Shown here piece after piece: positions 58,784-64,000 of a stretch of DNA of 64,000 nt. The position numbers were made by a program, and so were the translations under genes. The DNA is from UBA1422 sp041859095 (lineage in GTDB: Bacteria > Bacillota > Clostridia > Peptostreptococcales > Anaerovoracaceae), in assembly GCA_041859095.1 (NCBI GenBank), contig JBHEKY010000018.1, positions 1 to 64,000 on the forward strand. Reading direction: 5' to 3'. Under the pieces are notes generated by a model that was not told where the DNA came from, did no database searches, and saw only the letters and a list, made by a program, of their open reading frames with translations. Position 1 is the first letter of the stretch, and the number at the start of each line of letters is the position of its first letter.

Positions 58784-60928
58784 ATGCCGAAATCCAATCC
58801 AATCAATGCCACAAATCCGCTCACCGTAGGAAGTATGATGAACCGAAACTTCAAATCCCTACGGGTGGATGATTCTTTGAGGAAAGTGGTTGAATACTAC
58901 CATGAATTCAAGATTACCACCTTGCCAGTTGTAGACGATGAAGAAAAACTGGTCGGCGTATTTCCCAGAAAGCGTCTGTTTCGTGCATTACTGGAAGGAG
59001 CAGAGCTAAACGAATCTTGTAGCAAATACATGGTCAACGACCCGGTCTTTGTTATGGCCGACCGTACCTACGACGAATATTCTCTTGTTGTCCGAGTCAC
59101 CAAGAGTCGGGTAGACAATGTGGTGGTGTTGGACAATCAAGAAAAAGTGGTGGGGATTATCGGTACAGCTGAATACCTGAAAGCCGGTTTGGATATGATC
59201 TTGTCCGCCTCAGCGTTGCTAGAATCTTTGTTTATGGTGAACTATGAAGGCATTATCATCGTTGACCCCGAAGGAATCATCCAACGGATGAACCCTGCTG
59301 CACAAAAAATGTTCCACCTCACTATCGCAAAAGTCAAAGGCAGACGCCTGGAAGAGGTTTTTCCGGGCATGGCAATTTCAGCGATTCGACAACTTGGATT
59401 ACGGAGAAACATTGAAGGATTACCGGTTATCGTGAACCAAATTCCCATTATGGATGACAATCAGATTCTGGGATACAGCTTAGCCATTATGGATATTTCT
59501 GATATGGAAAAAATGGCACAGGAACTGGAAATGGTCAGAGACTTACAGTCTACCATTTCTGGCGTGCTGAATGCTTCTTCCGATGGCGTGTTCGTTTCAG
59601 ACCACACCGGGCACATCAAATACGTCAATGAGCCGGCCTGCCATTTGGTATCTCAAGAGTGCAGCGCTATCATCGGCAAAAATATTCAGGAACTTTTCAA
59701 CACCAGCAGACTCGAAAAGGTATTGGATTCCGGCACACCGGAAGTTGACACCTATGATATATTCGGGAAACAGTTTATTGTTTCCCACATCCCAATTCGC
59801 ATGAGCCCGTCTGAAGAGGGCATCAAAGGAATGGTCAGCACGGCCTACCTAAACGATAACTCTGTCACTGAGGAAATCGCCAGGAAATGGCTGTATCTTA
59901 ACCAACAGGTCCAGTATTACAAGGACGAACTAGAAAAACGCTCCGGTGGCGTAAGCCGGTTGGATCAGATGGTTTCCCATAACCCCATTTTCCAAGAAAT
60001 CAAACGGGAAGCTCAGTTCATAGCCAGAAGCACCTCTACGGTACTCCTTACAGGCGAAAGCGGGGTGGGGAAGGACATGTTTTCCCGTGGATTGCATGAG
60101 GCAAGCCCTAGAGCTGCAGGACCCTTCATCAAGGTCAACTGTGTTTCCATTCCCGAAACCCTCTTTGAGTCGGAGCTTTTTGGTTATGCCCCGGGATCTT
60201 TCACAGGTGCTCTAAAAAGTGGCAAGTCCGGATATTTTGAACGCGCCAACAATGGAACGATATTTTTGGACGAAATAGGAGATATGCCTCTTTCCGTTCA
60301 GGTTAAGCTGCTTCAGGTTTTGCAAGAAAAAGAATTTACCCGGGTGGGTGGCACTGAAAAGCAAAAGGTGGATGTTCGCATCATCGCGGCAACCAACCGA
60401 GATCTCCGAGATGCCATTGCAAAGAAAACATTCCGGGAAGATTTGTTCTATCGCCTTAATGTCATCGCGTTCCATCTGCCGCCGTTACGGGAGAGACCGG
60501 AAGATGTGATTCCCCTTGCAGAATCATTTATCAAAAAATACAACCAGATTCTGGGGTCCCGAGTAACGGGAATTCAGAAATCTGCCAAAGAAGCCCTTCA
60601 AAAATATAATTGGCCCGGAAATATACGGGAGTTGGAAAATGCCATGGAGCGTGCCGCCAACTATGTGTGGGAAGGAGACGTGGATATCGAGAACTTGCCG
60701 ATACAAATTCGTTCCGGAGATGGATCGTTGCCCACACAACCCCTCAAAGCGCAAGAAGCGATGCCAATCCCGGCATCCTCCTATCAGGACAAATTAATGG
60801 ATGTGGAGAAACATCTCTTGCTAGATGCCTTGGAAAAATGCCATGGCAACCGGAGTGCGGCAGCAAGAATGCTCAATCTGAGCCGCTCTGCTTTTTATGA
60901 CAGACTGACCAAATACGGCATCAAATAA
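58784..60928 (+). CDS. Sigma-54-dependent transcriptional activator with CBS and PAS domains
   Basis: 714 residues. N-terminus: a CBS pair (about 10-130, NPLTVGSMMNRNFKSLRVDD ... KVVGIIGTAEYL), which often binds adenine nucleotides or SAM. Then two PAS regions (about 145-255 and 260-365) and a short coiled linker. The AAA+ domain starts near LDQMVSHNPIFQEI; Walker A GESGVGKD near 425 and GSFTGA (for canonical GAFTGA) near 471 contact sigma-54. The Fis-type helix-turn-helix NRSAAARMLNLSRSAFYDRL is at the end. Start ATG 58784 after GGAAAGG. It is the best candidate to activate the sigma-54 promoters at 43988, 48191 and 49729; its ligand is unknown. Confidence 0.88.
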   Translation: MPKSNPINATNPLTVGSMMNRNFKSLRVDDSLRKVVEYYHEFKITTLPVVDDEEKLVGVFPRKRLFRALLEGAELNESCSKYMVNDPVFVMADRTYDEYSLVVRVTKSRVDNVVVLDNQEKVVGIIGTAEYLKAGLDMILSASALLESLFMVNYEGIIIVDPEGIIQRMNPAAQKMFHLTIAKVKGRRLEEVFPGMAISAIRQLGLRRNIEGLPVIVNQIPIMDDNQILGYSLAIMDISDMEKMAQELEMVRDLQSTISGVLNASSDGVFVSDHTGHIKYVNEPACHLVSQECSAIIGKNIQELFNTSRLEKVLDSGTPEVDTYDIFGKQFIVSHIPIRMSPSEEGIKGMVSTAYLNDNSVTEEIARKWLYLNQQVQYYKDELEKRSGGVSRLDQMVSHNPIFQEIKREAQFIARSTSTVLLTGESGVGKDMFSRGLHEASPRAAGPFIKVNCVSIPETLFESELFGYAPGSFTGALKSGKSGYFERANNGTIFLDEIGDMPLSVQVKLLQVLQEKEFTRVGGTEKQKVDVRIIAATNRDLRDAIAKKTFREDLFYRLNVIAFHLPPLRERPEDVIPLAESFIKKYNQILGSRVTGIQKSAKEALQKYNWPGNIRELENAMERAANYVWEGDVDIENLPIQIRSGDGSLPTQPLKAQEAMPIPASSYQDKLMDVEKHLLLDALEKCHGNRSAAARMLNLSRSAFYDRLTKYGIK

Positions 60929-60985
60929 CCGTAGACCACCATGAATTAGCAACCATTGCCCATGAATTCCAGCAAGGAGAATCGA

Positions 60986-61795
60986 TTGAACATCACAATT
61001 ATGTACTTTAGCCCCACCGGCACCACCCGCAAAGTGGTAACCCGGTTGGCGTCACAAGTTGCCTCACAACTGGCTTTCCCGCTAATCCGGGAAATTGATT
61101 TTACTCAAAAAAAAGCGAGACAGGAAAGTTATGAGTTTTCTCCGGATGATTTGGTAATCTTTGGCGTTCCCGTTTATGCTGGGAGGGTACCCAACGTCCT
61201 AAAAGAGTTCATCGGATCTGTTCAGGGAAACGGTGCAAGGGCTGTGGCTGTGGTACTATTCGGAAACCGGAGTTATGATGATGGACTGATGGAGCTTCGT
61301 GAACTGTTGACCTCCGGTGGATTTCTGGTACTTGCTGCAGGGGCTTTTGTGGGCGAGCATGCCTTCTCAAACACTTTGGCAAAAGGTAGACCAGACCAAC
61401 ATGACCTGTCTTTGGTGGATCGTTTTGCAAAGCAGCTAGGCGAAAAAGTAAAGAAGGGGGATGACAGCACAGACTTTTGGATGAAGGGACAAATGCCCAT
61501 AGGAAATTACTATACGCCCCTTAACATGGAAGGCGAGGCTGTAAATATCCTCAAGGTAAAACCCAAGACAACGGACGCTTGCACAGATTGTAAGCATTGC
61601 GTAGAAATCTGCCCCATGGAATCCATCTTGTGGGAAGACCCCACCCAGGTGACAGGGATATGCATTAAGTGTGGTGCTTGTGTCAAAGGCTGCCCGGTGC
61701 AGGCCAAATATTACGATGACCCTGGATTTTTGGGGCATAAACTTCAAATTGAAACGAATTTTAAGGATCCAAAGGATCCGGAATGGTACCTATAA
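60986..61795 (+). CDS. Flavodoxin-ferredoxin fusion protein (EFR1-like), second copy
   Basis: 269 residues. Flavodoxin part: MYFSPTGTTRKVVTRLA, then IFGVPVYAGRVPNVLKEF. C-terminal 4Fe-4S motifs CTDCKHCVEICPMESILW and CIKCGACVKGCPVQAKYY. AAGGAG at 60974-60979 fits a TTG start at 60986 (NITIMYFSPTG); starts at 60956/60962 lack a ribosome site. It may carry electrons for the preceding pathway or belong to the next genes. It ends 1 base before tatD. Confidence 0.8.
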   Translation: MNITIMYFSPTGTTRKVVTRLASQVASQLAFPLIREIDFTQKKARQESYEFSPDDLVIFGVPVYAGRVPNVLKEFIGSVQGNGARAVAVVLFGNRSYDDGLMELRELLTSGGFLVLAAGAFVGEHAFSNTLAKGRPDQHDLSLVDRFAKQLGEKVKKGDDSTDFWMKGQMPIGNYYTPLNMEGEAVNILKVKPKTTDACTDCKHCVEICPMESILWEDPTQVTGICIKCGACVKGCPVQAKYYDDPGFLGHKLQIETNFKDPKDPEWYL

Positions 61796-61796
61796 T

Positions 61797-62576
61797 ATGT
61801 TTTTTGATTCACACACACATCTTGAAGAGGATGCCATTTTGGCTATCCAAAGTCCGGACTCACCCATCAGCTACGTCATGGATGTAGGCTCGGATTTGGA
61901 GACTTCTTTGCGCGCGGTGGAACATGCGGCGCAGTACCCCTGGTGCTATGCCGTGGTGGGATATCATCCACACGAAGCCAAGGAGTTGGGACAGGTGGAA
62001 CTGGACATGATTGCAGCGTTAGCGCGAAAGCCCAAGGTCAAAGCCATCGGCGAAATCGGCCTGGACTTTTATCACAACCATTCCGAACCGGATGTGCAGC
62101 GAGACTGTTTCCGAAAACAAATCAGGTTGGCCAACGATCTTAAAATGCCCATCGTCATCCATTCCCGCGAAGCAGACCAGGAAGTCATGGACATCCTCAA
62201 AGAAGAGCAGGCATTTTCCAATACCCGTAAGTCCTGGTTCGATGGGAAGGCCGGTGTATTATTACATTGTTATAGTGGAAGCAAAGAAATGGCTGAGCAA
62301 TATGTGAAGCTAGGTGCCAGCATTTCGGTTGCCGGACCCATCACCTACAAAAATAACAGACGGACAGTAGAGATGGTTCAGGCCATCGGACTGGAACACT
62401 TGATGATAGAAACCGACGCACCTTATTTAACCCCGGAACCTCATCGAGGCAAGAAAAACCAATCCCCTTATGTGATCTTTACCGCAATGAAAATCGCAGC
62501 CATCAAAGGAATCTCTCTGGAAGAAGTGGCAAATGCCACCTGTCAGAATGCAAAAACCTTTTTTGGGATTGTGTGA
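61797..62576 (+). CDS. tatD: TatD family metal-dependent DNase
   Basis: 259 residues. The amidohydrolase metal ligands are visible: DSHTHLEED at the start, the Glu in GEIGLDFYHNHSEP, HSREAD, HCYSGSKEMAE and ETDAPYL. Such proteins are 3'-5' DNA exonucleases and D-aminoacyl-type hydrolases. A longer frame from 61671 would overlap the previous gene, so ATG 61797 is preferred. Gene neighbour of tilS as in many Firmicutes. Confidence 0.9.
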   Translation: MFFDSHTHLEEDAILAIQSPDSPISYVMDVGSDLETSLRAVEHAAQYPWCYAVVGYHPHEAKELGQVELDMIAALARKPKVKAIGEIGLDFYHNHSEPDVQRDCFRKQIRLANDLKMPIVIHSREADQEVMDILKEEQAFSNTRKSWFDGKAGVLLHCYSGSKEMAEQYVKLGASISVAGPITYKNNRRTVEMVQAIGLEHLMIETDAPYLTPEPHRGKKNQSPYVIFTAMKIAAIKGISLEEVANATCQNAKTFFGIV

Positions 62577-62588
62577 TATAATAGCGAC

Positions 62589-64000
62589 ATGATTCAACAA
62601 ACAATCGAAGAAGTCTTTAAGGCGACCCTAACACGGCACGCCCTAATCAAAAAAGGAGACCACGTCGTCATCGGCCTTTCCGGAGGTCCCGATTCGGTGT
62701 GTCTTTTTCATTTGCTGCTTTCTATCACCGAAAGCAAGCAGTTGACGTTGCATCCGGTGCATATCAACCATGGATTTCGACCCGGCGCAGCCGATGAGGA
62801 CCAGGCCTTCGTGGAAGCGCTAACTGCTTCTCACGGGATTCCCTGCAAGTCTTTTGTTTACGACTGTAACCGCATTGCCAAGGAAGAAAAGATTTCAGGG
62901 GAAGAGGCGGGACGGCACGTCCGCTATGATTCATTTGCCCTGGTGGCTGACGAAATAGCGGAGACGGGCGTTGCAAAAGAACATATCAAAATTGCGGTGG
63001 CTCATCACCTCAATGATCAGGTAGAAACGGTACTGTTCCGTCTTCTTCGGGGGACTGGCACAGATGGACTGGCCGGTATGGAATATAGCCGAGACAATGG
63101 TGCGGGCATTTCCATCATTCGTCCCCTTCTGGATGTGAAGCGGGAAGACATTGAAGCCTACTGCAAAACACATGATCTGAAGCCTCGCACGGACTTAAGC
63201 AATAACCAGCCCCTTTACACCCGGAATAAAATCCGCCTGGAGCTGATTCCATATATCAAGGACCACTATAACTCCAACTTTGAAGCAGCCATTTTGCGGC
63301 TTTGCAAAATTACCGGGGATGATCGGACCTATCTTGGTCAGATTGCGGATTTGGCCTTTGATGAACTATTAAGAAACTCAGAACCTTTTCGGTGTGCACT
63401 GGATGGAGCGGGACTTCGGGAGCTGGCCCCTTCCATTCGAAGCCGGGTGCTATTCAAAGCCTTAGAATCCATCGGGTTGCCTAGTGGCATTGGGTATGTC
63501 CATATGGAACAGGCAGAAGCTCTTTTGGAAGAGGGAAAAACCTCTTCACAAATGAATTTTCCCAGTGGCGTGGTGATGGAAATCACCTACGACACGATCG
63601 AACTTTATCGGAATAGTGAGGAGAAGGAGTCAAAACCCAAACCGCCAGGACTGAAGGCAAGAATATTTAATATTGAAGACCATATCAATAAACCCAACAT
63701 AGCCGTGTTTGATCTGGATCTCTTCATGGAAGAATATGCATACCTGGTTGACCCCCTTTCCATGATTGTAGCCAGATCCAGAGAGCCGGGTGACTTCATC
63801 GTTTTACCCGGGGTAGGCGGACGCAAACGAATTCAAGATTTCATGGTGGATCTAAAGGTGCCGAAGAATCTACGGGACGGCATTTATATCGTGGCCATCG
63901 GGAACGAAATTCTTTGGATTCCCAAAGGATTGACCAATGCGAGATACACTCAAAATTACAAGGTGACCGAGGAGACAAAAAAGGTCCTCACCCTTGAAAT
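62589..64000 (+). CDS. tilS: tRNA(Ile)-lysidine synthase (partial, runs off the window)
   Basis: At least 470 residues before the window ends, with no stop. It attaches lysine to C34 of tRNA-Ile(CAU) so that it reads AUA. ATP pyrophosphatase P-loop GLSGGPDSVCLFHLL near residue 29 is diagnostic, followed by HINHGFRPGAADED, GRHVRYDSF and AHHLNDQVETVLFRLLRG. The TilS C-terminal domain begins near 63740. TATAAT at 62577-62582 is only six bases before the ATG. Confidence 0.93.
   Translation, partial: MIQQTIEEVFKATLTRHALIKKGDHVVIGLSGGPDSVCLFHLLLSITESKQLTLHPVHINHGFRPGAADEDQAFVEALTASHGIPCKSFVYDCNRIAKEEKISGEEAGRHVRYDSFALVADEIAETGVAKEHIKIAVAHHLNDQVETVLFRLLRGTGTDGLAGMEYSRDNGAGISIIRPLLDVKREDIEAYCKTHDLKPRTDLSNNQPLYTRNKIRLELIPYIKDHYNSNFEAAILRLCKITGDDRTYLGQIADLAFDELLRNSEPFRCALDGAGLRELAPSIRSRVLFKALESIGLPSGIGYVHMEQAEALLEEGKTSSQMNFPSGVVMEITYDTIELYRNSEEKESKPKPPGLKARIFNIEDHINKPNIAVFDLDLFMEEYAYLVDPLSMIVARSREPGDFIVLPGVGGRKRIQDFMVDLKVPKNLRDGIYIVAIGNEILWIPKGLTNARYTQNYKVTEETKKVLTLE

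Noticed and set aside
1..64000. CRISPR arrays, insertion sequences, prophage or integrase genes
   Set aside because: No regularly spaced repeats, transposase motifs or phage structural genes were found on either strand.

Overview
The window comes from an anaerobic, fermenting Clostridia-type Firmicute. The evidence is a SCIFF peptide with its radical SAM maturase (a Clostridia hallmark), a tungsten/molybdopterin aldehyde:ferredoxin oxidoreductase, several ferredoxin-domain proteins, a B12-dependent ribonucleotide reductase, an acyl-CoA dehydrogenase/ETF set, a biotin-dependent Na+ decarboxylase, and strong AGGAGG ribosome sites with some TTG/GTG starts. I cannot name the genus. I see no rRNA, tRNA, CRISPR array, insertion sequence or phage gene.

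Layout. 1-2.6 kb: tail of a GGDEF-like protein and a three-gene ABC-2 transporter operon. 2.9-14.2 kb: purine operon purL-E-C-M-N-F-H-D, in which the PurF-like protein lacks the glutaminase cysteine. 14.3-18.3 kb: three coupled genes (membrane protein, radical SAM/SPASM protein with unusual cysteine spacing, large protein starting with a TNSSSSSF motif). 18.5-20.4 kb: Fic protein, Cys-rich small protein, acetyltransferase. 20.4-29.7 kb: ABC-F ATPase, MarR plus flavodoxin/ferredoxin protein, ogt, metG, a zinc-ribbon membrane protein, nrdJ and a DUF1801 protein. 29.8-34.6 kb: a coupled operon with a small membrane-anchored protein, two MacB-topology ABC half-transporters and an M50 protease, probably peptide export, processing or immunity. 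34.7-37.2 kb (minus): SCIFF, its maturase and a D-2-hydroxyacid dehydrogenase. 37.4-38.5 kb: secreted protein and small membrane protein. 38.6-41 kb: consensus promoter, candidate Moco/Tuco riboswitch with terminator, polyferredoxin and AOR.

41.2-61 kb is the metabolic core: a NhaC-type antiporter, a MerR regulator, two class III aminotransferases (the second YgjG-like), a CoA-acylating semialdehyde dehydrogenase, a CoA-transferase, biotin carrier 1, a butyryl-CoA-type dehydrogenase, EtfBA, a DUF6125-like protein, two tiny single-span membrane proteins, a decarboxylase beta subunit, biotin carrier 2, a glutaryl-CoA-type dehydrogenase, the glutaconyl-CoA decarboxylase alpha subunit, and a sigma-54 activator with CBS and PAS domains. 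Read together they suggest fermentation of a C5 amine or amino acid: cadaverine -> 5-aminopentanal -> 5-aminovalerate -> glutarate semialdehyde -> glutaryl-CoA -> glutaconyl-CoA -> crotonyl-CoA (Na+ pumped out) -> butyryl-CoA. Three sigma-54 promoters (43988, 48191, 49729) tie this block to the activator. The pathway is inferred from family assignments and gene order, not shown by the sequence.

61-64 kb: a second flavodoxin/ferredoxin protein, a TatD-family nuclease and the start of tilS, which runs off the window.
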